Origin: Rickettsiales bacterium
GTDB taxonomy: Bacteria; Pseudomonadota; Alphaproteobacteria; Rickettsiales; UBA998
Assembly (NCBI GenBank): GCA_019749855.1
Contig: JAIEPI010000138.1
Location: 1-13,104, forward strand
Length of the DNA: 13,104 bases
Direction of reading: 5' to 3'
Part shown: positions 1-6,370 of the stretch, one piece after another
Position numbering within the stretch: position 1 is the stretch's first letter
Layout: each line of letters opens with the position of its first letter
The notes under the pieces: generated by a model
What the model was told of the DNA's origin: nothing
What the model saw: the letters and a program-made list of their open reading frames with translations, nothing else
Databases searched by the model: none
Translations under genes and position numbers: made by a program

Positions 1-47
1 GCGCCAGCACCATCACCGCGACGGCACGCCCTAAGGGAGGGTTTTAA
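1..47 (+). other. End of an upstream phage gene, frame unresolved
   Basis: The 49 bases before the tail fibre start should hold the end of the preceding tail gene. Two frames close here: one with TAA at 32-34, just ahead of the ribosome binding site, and one with TAA at 45-47 (reading ...TARPKGGF). Nothing in the few visible residues decides between them. Confidence 0.3.
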
Positions 48-49
48 AA

Positions 50-2089
50 ATGGTTATGAACCCATTGCATGATCCGCAATTTATTAATGTTCCGGCATTT
101 GGATCGACGATTCATTGCTTTGCGATGGGGCAATCTTTGGCGTCTGGCTTGGTGACTTCGCAGCAAACAGGTCTGCCGGTGGGCCGTGATATTTTCATTG
201 CAACCCTTAAAGCACTGGGCGTCACCGCGAGCTTAACGGGCGCTGCCAACGGTGGCTCCTATGCGGCGCTCACGAGCGCTGATGTGGATGTGTGGGGTAC
301 AACCTCCGCAGCCAGTCCGTTTGTCACGGTGTCCGGCTCACCGGTGGTCACGGTGACTTCTGCCAATCACAATACGCGGGTGGGTGCGCTAATTAACATC
401 ACCGGCGGTGCGGCGGTCGGGGGAATCACGCTTTCTGGTAATTATCGCGTCACAGCGATTGTAAACTCAAATAGTTTCCGCATCACGCACAGCAGTAACG
501 CGAGCAGCGCAGCAACAGGCGGCGGCTCTCCCACGATCACGCTATATAACCCTGAGTTCTGGTGGAACAACGCGGACAATACGCCAGGACCAATGTTGCT
601 GGATGCATATGCCATCATTGACGCTTCTGGGAGAGTTCCTAGTTTCGTTATCTGGGCGCAGGGTGAGGCTGATTCTTTTCAGATGCCGGTGCCAACCACG
701 GCAGCGGAGCATAAAAGATGCTGCAAGGCTATTTTTGATGCGCTGCGCTCACGCTATGGCGCGCAATTGCAGGTCTGCATTCAAGGCTCACCGGCACGGC
801 GATCATCGTTCAACAAAAATCCTAACTATCAATTAATTAGGGAAAACAATAATGCGCTGGTGGCTGAGAATCCCGATTGGATTTTCATTGGCGGCAATAC
901 CTTCACTGGTAGTCTGTTTGATTCCGTGCACCCTAATGATGAGGGTTATTTGTCCGCGGGCAAGGGTAATGCGCTGGCCGTCGCCAAGCGCCTTGGCGTC
1001 ATATCCGGTGGTCATCGCGGCCCTGTTTTGGCGTCGGCGGCAAAGGTTGCCAATACCATCGAGCTTACTTTCACGCATGACGCGGGAACCGATTTTGATA
1101 AAAGCACCTATAACGCAACGGGTGGCTTGGCTAATTACATGACGGTGATCGAGGCGGGTGCAATCCTCACGCCTGCCAGCGTCACCCATACGGGCACTGA
1201 CAAAATTATCTATACACCCACAACCACCCTCGCTTTTGATTCTGAGGTGTATTTTGGTTATGACGCGATGCTCTCGCCTGACTTTTCGCAACCATTGGAT
1301 GTGGCGACAATCCCATTTGATAATGCTGTTTTTCCACAGCCAGTTGCGCCACAGCGAATAAGCCTGCCTATTGCAGCCTTCAGCCCATTGCTAATACCTA
1401 ATCTGCATGCGTGGTTTGATGCCTCCGACGCAGCCACAATCACAGCATCGGGAGGATTGGTCAGCCAGTGGAATGACAAATCAGGCAATGCACGTCACGC
1501 TACAGCGGCAGGCGCGGCGCGTCCGGCGATTCAGTCGGCAGTGATTAATGGGCTGGATTCGCTCTATTCTGATGGTGCCAGCGGTGTTGGGATGACATTT
1601 CCCCATGCCCTGACCAATACGAGCAACATCACCGCCTTTTTGGTGTTCCGCGCCAATCCGATCGCTGATCCCACGAGCAGCACACAGAATGGACTGACAG
1701 CCATATCCTCCATCAATGGTGTGACCAACTGTTACATCGGATTCCGCCAGACATCTAACTCGCATGGAGTGGTGCAGGGGCTTGTGGGTGGCACCGGCCT
1801 GACGCTTGGTAATGGCTCCAGCTACACCAATGCACGGGTGTATTCTGGCAGGATTGGCGCATCAAATGCAGCCGCATGGCACAATGGAACGCAGCGCTTT
1901 AATGTTGCACGTGGCGGCGGACCTTTCACCGTCAACTCAACTGGCTCCATTTTTAACGAGGCTCCAATCAATGCGGCGCGTGCGGCTGTGGGCTGGATAC
2001 CTGAGGTGCTCTATTTTGCGAGAGAGCTGAGCGACATCGAGCGCCGTCAGGTCGAGGCATATCTTATCAATAAATGGGGTGTTGTATGA
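50..2089 (+). CDS. Phage tail fibre/spike with SGNH esterase domain and LamG-like C-terminus
   Basis: A 679-residue virion protein likely to bind and deacetylate host surface polysaccharide. The hydrolase part resembles the sialate O-acetylesterase (SASA/SGNH) family: GQSLASG at 27-33 carries the probable nucleophile Ser29, WAQGEAD at 202-208 is the typical Q-G-E block, and DSVH at 291-294 supplies the Asp/His pair. A Thr/Ser/Gly-rich beta segment (about 88-160) sits inside this domain. An Ig/fibronectin-like stretch follows (about 328-425), then a concanavalin/LamG-like C-terminus (about 450-679) with the recurring LHAWFDASD and QWNDKSGN motifs. AAGGGAGG at 33-40 supports the start. The stop overlaps the next gene as ATGA. 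Family assignment is firm; substrate is inferred. Confidence 0.8.
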   Translation: MVMNPLHDPQFINVPAFGSTIHCFAMGQSLASGLVTSQQTGLPVGRDIFIATLKALGVTASLTGAANGGSYAALTSADVDVWGTTSAASPFVTVSGSPVVTVTSANHNTRVGALINITGGAAVGGITLSGNYRVTAIVNSNSFRITHSSNASSAATGGGSPTITLYNPEFWWNNADNTPGPMLLDAYAIIDASGRVPSFVIWAQGEADSFQMPVPTTAAEHKRCCKAIFDALRSRYGAQLQVCIQGSPARRSSFNKNPNYQLIRENNNALVAENPDWIFIGGNTFTGSLFDSVHPNDEGYLSAGKGNALAVAKRLGVISGGHRGPVLASAAKVANTIELTFTHDAGTDFDKSTYNATGGLANYMTVIEAGAILTPASVTHTGTDKIIYTPTTTLAFDSEVYFGYDAMLSPDFSQPLDVATIPFDNAVFPQPVAPQRISLPIAAFSPLLIPNLHAWFDASDAATITASGGLVSQWNDKSGNARHATAAGAARPAIQSAVINGLDSLYSDGASGVGMTFPHALTNTSNITAFLVFRANPIADPTSSTQNGLTAISSINGVTNCYIGFRQTSNSHGVVQGLVGGTGLTLGNGSSYTNARVYSGRIGASNAAAWHNGTQRFNVARGGGPFTVNSTGSIFNEAPINAARAAVGWIPEVLYFARELSDIERRQVEAYLINKWGVV

Positions 2090-2415
2090 CGCCTGAACTG
2101 TTGCTCATCCTCAATGACATATCACTTATAGCGGTGGTGGTGAGTGGTGTTTTGGCGATCGGCTTGGGAGACTGGGACGCGCTGCGCCTCAAGTTTGCGT
2201 GCGTCGTTTTCTGCACGGCAACGGCCTTATGGCTTTTGATTGCTATGTTTTTGCTTAATCGAGACGAGTTTTGTGGGATCACCTCGGTGTATTGCATTTC
2301 CGGTGGCGCCTACCATGTGGCACGTAACATCATTATGACTGGCTTTAACCTTGCTGCCGCACGTGACGCCATGCACCTGCGTTGTGGTGACAGGAGGCGC
2401 GCAGGTGGAAAGTGA
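2086..2415 (+). CDS. Small phage membrane protein, possible holin or antiholin
   Basis: This 109-residue protein has two clear hydrophobic segments (about 4-27 and 37-57), a third weaker one (about 64-86), and a basic C-terminal tail (GDRRRAGGK). It starts at the ATG overlapping the tail fibre stop (ATGA), so translation is probably coupled. It lies between the tail fibre and a second membrane protein followed by an endolysin, a position where holin and antiholin genes often occur as a pair. I do not recognise a named family, so the role rests on context and topology. An open frame extends four codons further upstream, but the coupled start is the better choice. Confidence 0.6.
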   Translation: MTPELLLILNDISLIAVVVSGVLAIGLGDWDALRLKFACVVFCTATALWLLIAMFLLNRDEFCGITSVYCISGGAYHVARNIIMTGFNLAAARDAMHLRCGDRRRAGGK

Positions 2416-2416
2416 A

Positions 2417-2731
2417 ATGAAAAGTCTTGAGGTGGTCATTGGGTTTTTGGGAATCAGTGGATTGGCTGCTGCCAGTCGCACCGCCATATCACCGGACGGG
2501 CGTGGCTTGCGTGGCTTCTGTCGTCGTTACGTGATGGCGGGGTTCGCAGGCACGGTCACGGGCTTGCTGATTCAGGACCTTGCGCTCAGCGCTCCAACGC
2601 AAGGCGGTATCATCGGCATCGCCGCATTCGTGGCGGATGACCTTTTGCTGGTGCTGGTGGCAGTGGCGGCGCGGCTGCGTGAAGATCCCACGGCGATTAT
2701 TGATTACATTTTTAAAAGAGGTGGCAAATGA
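2417..2731 (+). CDS. Putative phage holin, three membrane segments
   Basis: A 104-residue protein with three hydrophobic stretches (about 4-19, 39-57 and 63-85), a basic linker after the first (SRTAISPDGRGLRG), and a charged C-terminus ending KRGGK. Size, three-span layout and the glycine-rich second segment (AGFAGTVTGLL) fit class I-type phage holins, which form the membrane lesion that releases or activates the endolysin. The gene lies directly before an M15 endolysin and overlaps its start by ATGA. The start chosen is the ATG one base after the previous stop, with GGTGGAAAG just upstream. The open frame extends 22 codons further, but that would overlap the preceding gene strongly. Sequence-level family membership is not proven. 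Confidence 0.65.
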   Translation: MKSLEVVIGFLGISGLAAASRTAISPDGRGLRGFCRRYVMAGFAGTVTGLLIQDLALSAPTQGGIIGIAAFVADDLLLVLVAVAARLREDPTAIIDYIFKRGGK

Positions 2732-3174
2732 GCATTATTGAAGCCGATCATTATTCGCTGCTTGAGGGTTTACCAGCATGGCGCTGGCCGAATTTTAAAC
2801 CCTCAGAGCTGGCATGTGAGGGCACGGGCAAGCTGCTGCTTGATATGGATGCGCTGGACCGGTTGCAGTTTCTTCGCACCGCCATTAACACGCCGCTTAA
2901 AATAAACTGTGGCTATCGTTCGCCGGAGCATAACGAGGCTTTGATTCGAGCGGCGAAAACGCCTAAAGAGCGTCCAGCCAAAAACTCACTGCACATGCAG
3001 GGCAAAGCGTTTGATGTCAGCATCCGCGCTCAGTTTTTCAAGGGTGACCCCAAGCGGCTTTATGCTCTGGCGAAGCATTTTGGTTTCACCGGTTTTGGAT
3101 TTTACAGAACATTCCTGCACATCGATACAGGCCGCGCGCGGGAGTGGGGAACGCATAAAGGGTTGTATGTATGA
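2728..3174 (+). CDS. Peptidase M15 endolysin
   Basis: A 148-residue single-domain zinc peptidase that would cut peptide cross-bridges of peptidoglycan at lysis. The M15 (D-Ala-D-Ala carboxypeptidase/L-Ala-D-Glu peptidase) signature is present: NCGYRSPEHN at 60-69 with the substrate-side Arg64, the zinc ligands in HMQGKAFD (His89 and Asp96), and HID with the third ligand His131. It has no signal peptide and no cell-wall binding domain, so it would need a holin, and two candidate membrane proteins precede it. The start overlaps the holin stop (ATGA) and the stop overlaps the Rz-like start. A host housekeeping enzyme of the same fold is unlikely given this setting. Confidence 0.85.
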   Translation: MSIIEADHYSLLEGLPAWRWPNFKPSELACEGTGKLLLDMDALDRLQFLRTAINTPLKINCGYRSPEHNEALIRAAKTPKERPAKNSLHMQGKAFDVSIRAQFFKGDPKRLYALAKHFGFTGFGFYRTFLHIDTGRAREWGTHKGLYV

Positions 3175-3584
3175 TGACACTCTTATCGGCGGCAATCAAT
3201 TATCTACCCACGCAATGGCTGACGCAGCATTGGCGTTTTCTACTTGAGGTGATCGGCATTCTGCTTGCGGTGTTTTTCACTTGGCAGGTTGCCGGATGGC
3301 GACTGGATGCCGCCCTCAGCGAGCAGAAGCAGCTATGCGAGACAGCTCGAACAAATGCGTTTGATGCGGCAGCGGCGCACCTCCAGGCGGAACAGGCAAA
3401 GGCGAATGTGGTGGGTGCGGAGTTAGAAAAAGAATTGCAGAAACAGCGCAGCACAATTCACAAACTGAATGGAAAGATCGCCAATGAGATACAGACACAG
3501 CCTGTGTACCGTGATTGCCGTCCTACTTTTATCGGCCTGCACGGACTCAATGAAGCCGTGGCCGCAGCCAATCGTGGGCGCTGA
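3171..3584 (+). CDS. Rz-like inner-membrane spanin subunit
   Basis: A 137-residue protein with one N-terminal membrane anchor (about 23-43), a long charged helical region likely to form a coiled coil (about 48-108), and a C-terminal PVYRDCRP...GLHGLNEA motif typical of Rz proteins. The inner-membrane spanin reaches across the periplasm and pairs with the outer-membrane lipoprotein to fuse the two membranes at the end of lysis. The partner gene starts inside this one in another frame, the classic nested Rz/Rz1 arrangement. Two in-frame ATG codons stand together at 3171 and 3174; the first overlaps the endolysin stop. Confidence 0.85.
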   Translation: MMTLLSAAINYLPTQWLTQHWRFLLEVIGILLAVFFTWQVAGWRLDAALSEQKQLCETARTNAFDAAAAHLQAEQAKANVVGAELEKELQKQRSTIHKLNGKIANEIQTQPVYRDCRPTFIGLHGLNEAVAAANRGR

Positions 3585-3744
3585 GCCGCCAGCCAATGCT
3601 TTAAGTCAGTGCCCTCCTCTGGAAGCTATCGACAACCAGGCGGACATGGGCGGCCTATTGCAATACACTTATGATGTGGTGCAGAAATATGGCGAATGCT
3701 CAGCCCGTCATGATGCGCTGATCGAGTTTAATTCGCAGCACTAG
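3484..3744 (+). CDS. Rz1-like outer-membrane spanin lipoprotein, overlapping Rz
   Basis: The 86-residue product starts inside the Rz-like gene in the +1 frame and runs 160 bases past its end. It has a lipoprotein signal: basic MRYRH, a hydrophobic core and the lipobox LLSAC with the lipidated Cys at residue 19. A Pro-rich segment follows (KPWPQPIVGAEPP), as is common in Rz1. I chose the ATG at 3484 because GGAAAG stands 7 bases upstream and because this places the signal peptide at the very N-terminus; the ATG at 3469 would add five residues and lacks a ribosome site. The tail (to about residue 86) is longer than in lambda Rz1. The last 17 bases overlap the convergent minus-strand gene. Confidence 0.85.
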   Translation: MRYRHSLCTVIAVLLLSACTDSMKPWPQPIVGAEPPANALSQCPPLEAIDNQADMGGLLQYTYDVVQKYGECSARHDALIEFNSQH

Positions 3745-3901
3745 CCAAGGCCGCCAATAATTTCCGTGCCTCGCTTACATAATCATGCCAAGCATAATAT
3801 CCCGCATCTGGCCCTTGCCTGTCAGGATCGATGCCATCCGCTTCACACAGCTTCCGTGCGCGCTGCTCAATTTCGGTCATCTCTTCGGCATTATACTTCA
3901 T
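3728..3901 (-). CDS. Small phage hypothetical protein, 57 aa
   Basis: A 57-residue acidic helical protein that begins MKYNAEEMTEIEQRARKLC and contains a Trp/Tyr-rich patch (GYYAWHDYV). It is the last gene of the minus-strand recombinase module. Support for it being real: GGAAGGAA lies about 6 bases before the start, the start overlaps the stop of the upstream gene as ATGA, as with other junctions in this module, and the amino acid composition is balanced. No function can be assigned. Its 3' end runs into the Rz1-like gene from the opposite strand, so the late rightward and this leftward transcript converge here. Confidence 0.75.
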   Translation of the reverse strand: MKYNAEEMTEIEQRARKLCEADGIDPDRQGPDAGYYAWHDYVSEARKLLAALASAAN

Positions 3902-4068
3902 GACGGCTTCCTTCCCTCTTCATACTCCTCGCGGCGATCCATGCTGTTATGGATAATCAGCCCTTCTTCCTCGGTCGGCTTGCACCAGCAGGGCTTTCCA
4001 TCTGTATTATGCGGCCTGAAATCGTTGAGCGGGTAGACATGGATGGTCGTATTCTTATCGCTTCCCAT
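3898..4068 (-). CDS. Small phage hypothetical protein with CWCKP motif, 56 aa
   Basis: The product begins MGSDKNTTIHVYPLND and carries a CWCKPTEEEG motif followed by IIHNSMDRRE. Short proteins of the form HVxPxNDxxxH...CWCxP...VxHxxxDGRE recur in phages and prophages, so the gene is probably genuine, though its function is unknown to me. The two Cys and nearby His could bind a metal or be structural. The ATG at 4068 lies inside the end of the preceding gene, with GGGGG of that gene just upstream; longer in-frame starts exist but have no better support. The stop overlaps the next start by ATGA. Confidence 0.75.
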   Translation of the reverse strand: MGSDKNTTIHVYPLNDFRPHNTDGKPCWCKPTEEEGLIIHNSMDRREEYEEGRKPS

Positions 4069-4246
4069 TGCGCCCCCACACATAAACATCATACTTGCCA
4101 GTTTCCTCCAGTGCCGCTCCGTATTTTGCATAAGCAATCTGGCTCAGATGTACTTGCATTCGCCCTGACGAACCTTTTTCGGCCAGAAGCGCATCGGCGC
4201 GGGCGGCGGCATCTATCATTTCATCGGCGGTCGTTTGGTTAGTCAT
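4055..4246 (-). CDS. Small phage hypothetical protein, 63 aa
   Basis: This 63-residue product starts MTNQTTADEMIDAAARADA and has a helical first half, then a segment (QVHLSQIAYAKYG) ending YDVYVWGRNGKR. I do not recognise a family. AGGAG stands 7 bases upstream of the ATG at 4246; a frame extending seven codons upstream is less likely. It overlaps the genes on both sides (ATGA with the upstream gene, 14 bases with the downstream gene), consistent with one translationally coupled message. Its first five residues, MTNQT, match those of the neighbouring 74-residue protein. Confidence 0.7.
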   Translation of the reverse strand: MTNQTTADEMIDAAARADALLAEKGSSGRMQVHLSQIAYAKYGAALEETGKYDVYVWGRNGKR

Positions 4247-4467
4247 TGGCTTTCTCCTTTTATCCACACTTCGCCGCCAGTGGTTGTAAAATTTGTTTCC
4301 GCCATTCTTTCATGTGAATCGCCTGACCTAAACTTTATCCTTTCCTCTGCGTACCACCATAGCGCTGTGTATGCCTCTCCCCATCCAATGCCCTGACCCT
4401 CAATCAGAGCGAGAACATCTTCCTTTGTCTTTTGGCATCTTAAGGTATTGGCCGTTTGGTTGGTCAT
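4243..4467 (-). CDS. Small phage hypothetical protein, 74 aa
   Basis: A 74-residue protein starting MTNQTANTLRCQKTKEDVL, with an aromatic-rich middle (GWGEAYTALWWYAEERIKF) and a C-terminus ending GGEVWIKGESQ. No family recognised. AGGAAAGG lies about 9 bases before the ATG. Start and stop both overlap neighbours as ATGA. The MTNQT N-terminus is shared with the next gene downstream, pointing either to a partial duplication of the start region or to a common parent. Confidence 0.7.
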   Translation of the reverse strand: MTNQTANTLRCQKTKEDVLALIEGQGIGWGEAYTALWWYAEERIKFRSGDSHERMAETNFTTTGGEVWIKGESQ

Positions 4468-4619
4468 GACTGTTGCCCTTTCCTGACTCTCTGTATGCGG
4501 GCATGAATGACTGAATCTTCTGCTCGCCGCATCATCAGTACGTGTGCGAGGTGCTGAATTTCCTCTGTCGGAGACATAGGCTTTCCAATCCGATACTCGG
4601 TCGTTTTTGTGTCAGTCAT
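4464..4619 (-). CDS. Small phage hypothetical protein, 51 aa
   Basis: A 51-residue basic helical protein, MTDTKTTEYRIGKPMSPTEE at the start and RIQRVRKGQQS at the end. Function not recognised. The ATG at 4619 has AGGAG 7 bases upstream, inside the last codons of the recombinase gene, and overlaps that gene by 8 bases. A frame reaching 20 codons further upstream exists but would lie wholly within the recombinase gene and lacks such a site. The stop overlaps the next start (ATGA). Confidence 0.7.
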   Translation of the reverse strand: MTDTKTTEYRIGKPMSPTEEIQHLAHVLMMRRAEDSVIHARIQRVRKGQQS

Positions 4620-5328
4620 CTGGTTGCTCCTTCTTGGCTCTCCGGCGCTTCGGCAATTCAAAATCGGGCAATGCCTCATCTGACAGCGCCAGCGCCCTGT
4701 CCGCCTCGCTCAACTTGTTGAAGCGGGCGTAGTATCCCTGAGCGGTTTTCTTGGTTTTGTAGCGGCGGTTATGGGTCTTCAGAATGTCTTTCATCACCCC
4801 TTCATCACGATAGACGTAGCGATAGGCCTCCAGCACGTCACCGTGACTGATCTCCATAGGCCGACCACCTAGGCGCTTGTTTCCCCTTGCCGTGGCAAGC
4901 CCTGCCTTAGTGCGGTCACTCACCAGCATCACCTCAAGCTCTGCGAATATGAGGCCCATGTAGAACATGACCTTGCCCATAGGGGTGTCCATGTTCGCCG
5001 CCAGTCCATCCAGTGAGATGATGGATACGTCACGCTTCGCAAGGTCTGTTGCCGTTTGTATTCCCTCCATGACATTGCGGGAGAGCCTGTCGATTTTCCA
5101 GACGACAATTGCATCACCAGGCCGTGCATCTTTCAGTAGGGCTTGCCAGCCCTTGCGGTTCATGTTCCTGCCGGTGGCCTTGTCCTCATAAATATCAAGC
5201 GGGTTTACGCCGTATTTAACGAGCGCCTCCTTCTGAAGGGCAAGGTCTTGGTCGTCCTTAGAAACGCGCACATAACCAATAAGGTGGCGATGCGGTTTTG
5301 TTTCAGTCCTGTTTTCTTCTTTACTCAT
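4612..5328 (-). CDS. Small serine recombinase (resolvase/invertase family)
   Basis: A 238-residue site-specific recombinase. The N-terminal catalytic domain (about 15-145) shows the family signature: GYVRVS with the nucleophile Ser23 and Arg21, the KIDRLSRN block with Asp80, Arg81 and Ser83, and SDRTKAGL with Arg139, followed by the usual GGRP hinge at 154-157. The remaining 80 residues would be the DNA-binding domain. It lacks the long C-terminal part of phage-type large serine integrases, so resolution or inversion is more likely than prophage integration. It heads the leftward module. The ATG at 5328 was chosen because the longer frame to 5409 would run through the promoter region; its ribosome site is weak. 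The substrate sites were not found. Confidence 0.85.
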   Translation of the reverse strand: MSKEENRTETKPHRHLIGYVRVSKDDQDLALQKEALVKYGVNPLDIYEDKATGRNMNRKGWQALLKDARPGDAIVVWKIDRLSRNVMEGIQTATDLAKRDVSIISLDGLAANMDTPMGKVMFYMGLIFAELEVMLVSDRTKAGLATARGNKRLGGRPMEISHGDVLEAYRYVYRDEGVMKDILKTHNRRYKTKKTAQGYYARFNKLSEADRALALSDEALPDFELPKRRRAKKEQPDD

Positions 5329-5364
5329 GAAACAAATTTCTTGGTGGGTTATTTCACTAGTTAG

Positions 5365-5393
5365 TTGACACAATGTAACGAATGTTTTATGGT
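5365..5393 (+). promoter_or_regulatory. Candidate promoter for the rightward phage module
   Basis: A perfect -35 box TTGACA (5365-5370) is followed after 17 bases by TATGGT (5388-5393). Transcription would begin near 5400, about 38 bases before the first small gene. The -10 box of each promoter lies between the two boxes of the other. Confidence 0.6.
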
Positions 5394-5400
5394 GAGTCAA
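5372..5400 (-). promoter_or_regulatory. Candidate promoter for the recombinase module
   Basis: Read leftward, TTGACT (5400-5395) and TACATT (5377-5372) are spaced by exactly 17 bases, close to the sigma-70 consensus. Transcription would begin near 5365, about 37 bases before the recombinase ATG. It occupies the same DNA as a rightward promoter. Confidence 0.55.
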
Positions 5401-5437
5401 TAACAACAACTAACCGGACATTGGAGAGAGGACGACT

Positions 5438-5554
5438 ATGCGGCATCACGGTCTAGAACGTGACGTAACGCCTGCTGCCAAGCAGGGGCCAGCGGCCTAT
5501 GGTGCGGCGGTGCGGCTCTGCCGATTACCCGCCTCTCCTGAAAATTTAAACTAA
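5438..5554 (+). CDS. Short phage ORF, 38 aa, first gene of rightward module
   Basis: A 38-residue frame, MRHHGLERDVTPAAKQG at the start and LPASPENLN at the end. GGAGAGAGG lies upstream and GGACGACT directly precedes the ATG, the same start context as the following genes. The stop is 7 bases before the next start. Its position between promoter and first larger gene would also suit a leader peptide. It could be a chance frame; the shared start context is the main argument in favour. Confidence 0.45.
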   Translation: MRHHGLERDVTPAAKQGPAAYGAAVRLCRLPASPENLN

Positions 5555-5561
5555 CGGACAA

Positions 5562-6128
5562 ATGGCTATGGAAGCTGCGCAATTAGAAAAACTAGCTGTT
5601 GAGGGTATTCTGCGGCGTGAGGCTGCGGAAAATCTCGGTGTGTATGCACAGCAGGTGATTGGCGGTGATGGCGCTCACGAAGTGCGTACCGAGCGCATGA
5701 ATGGCTGGAATGAGTGCGTCTTTGCCGTCGAAAAGAACTACGCCACGATCAAGGCATGGTTGGATGCTCTGCCCGAAGAAGTTAAGCGCAGCGTCACCAG
5801 CCTCCTAATTGAAGGCAAGGTGGACTTGTTCGTCGAGGACGGGCAATGCGGCCTGCACGTGAACTGCAATGACCTATTTGGCTGGGGTTGTGCGGATTCC
5901 GAGGAAGTGGAGCTTGATGACCTCGCCTCATTTCAGGAGTGCCTGACCCTAGTGCCGAAGGGCGGCATTGATCTTTGGGTGTGCCGTAAGCGTCAAGCGC
6001 GTCCGCAGGGTGCAGTCTATAGCTACTACGACAAAGAACATTGGCCCCTGTTCGATGCTTGTGGGCCGGAGCGTGAAATCGGCTTCGGGAATCCATACAA
6101 GCCGGGCGAATACAAATCTTCAACTTAA
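5562..6128 (+). CDS. Phage hypothetical protein, 188 aa
   Basis: A 188-residue soluble, acidic protein with no signal or membrane segment. The middle contains NCNDLFGWGCADSEEVELDD, and the C-terminal part WVCRKRQARPQG followed by WPLFDACGPEREIGFGNP. The combination of a WGCADxE block and a C-terminal acGPERxxGfGNP block is one I associate with recurrent phage hypotheticals, without a known function. Two in-frame ATGs are possible (5562 and 5568). The first is only 2 bases from GGAC of the shared leader, the second 8 bases, so the second may be the one used. Confidence 0.75.
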   Translation: MAMEAAQLEKLAVEGILRREAAENLGVYAQQVIGGDGAHEVRTERMNGWNECVFAVEKNYATIKAWLDALPEEVKRSVTSLLIEGKVDLFVEDGQCGLHVNCNDLFGWGCADSEEVELDDLASFQECLTLVPKGGIDLWVCRKRQARPQGAVYSYYDKEHWPLFDACGPEREIGFGNPYKPGEYKSST

Positions 6129-6138
6129 CGGACGACCT

Positions 6139-6357
6139 ATGAAAACTACGCAGCAGGTAGCTAGAGAGGCCATGATAAAACATGGTGTCTCTTCGCGAGA
6201 ACTTTCTGATGAAATGAAATCACAGGGGCTTTGTGCAGGGCGCGAACAAGAGGTGATTGATCGCCTTGTTGATGGTGGCCCTCTTGCGATGGGATTAGCC
6301 CTAGCGTTGTTTGGCATCATTGGGCGCCAAAGCTATCTACCAAAAACCATTCACTGA
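6139..6357 (+). CDS. Small phage hypothetical protein, 72 aa
   Basis: The product starts MKTTQQVAREAMIKHGVSS, has a charged helical first half, and a hydrophobic stretch at about 48-62 (PLAMGLALALFGIIG) that could be a short membrane segment or a buried helix. No family recognised. AACGGACGACCT directly precedes the ATG at 6139, and the gene starts 10 bases after the previous stop. The same frame stays open upstream across the 188-residue gene, but that part is a shadow of it. Confidence 0.65.
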   Translation: MKTTQQVAREAMIKHGVSSRELSDEMKSQGLCAGREQEVIDRLVDGGPLAMGLALALFGIIGRQSYLPKTIH

Positions 6358-6370
6358 AACGGACGAACTT

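Larger units (their letters stand above)
5360..5414. repeat. 8-bp inverted repeat framing the divergent promoters
   Basis: GTTAGTTG at 5360-5367 is the exact reverse complement of CAACTAAC at 5407-5414, with 39 bases between. The left arm overlaps the rightward -35 box. Just inside, TTGACACA on the left mirrors TTGACTCA on the other strand at the right with one mismatch, so the region has more two-fold symmetry than the 8-bp arms alone. This is a plausible operator for a regulator acting on both promoters. Confidence 0.5.

Noticed and set aside
833..1291. 152-residue minus-strand frame inside the tail fibre gene
   Set aside because: It lies wholly opposite a gene with clear domain motifs, has a low-complexity basic composition and no ribosome site.
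4612..5328. Serine recombinase as the prophage integrase
   Set aside because: It is of the short resolvase/invertase class, while a tRNA 3' end is the usual target of tyrosine integrases, which tend to lie at the other prophage end.
5794..6183. 129-residue minus-strand frame opposite the 188-residue phage gene
   Set aside because: Composition rich in Arg, His, Ser and Pro as expected of an antisense shadow, and the plus-strand protein is the more credible one.
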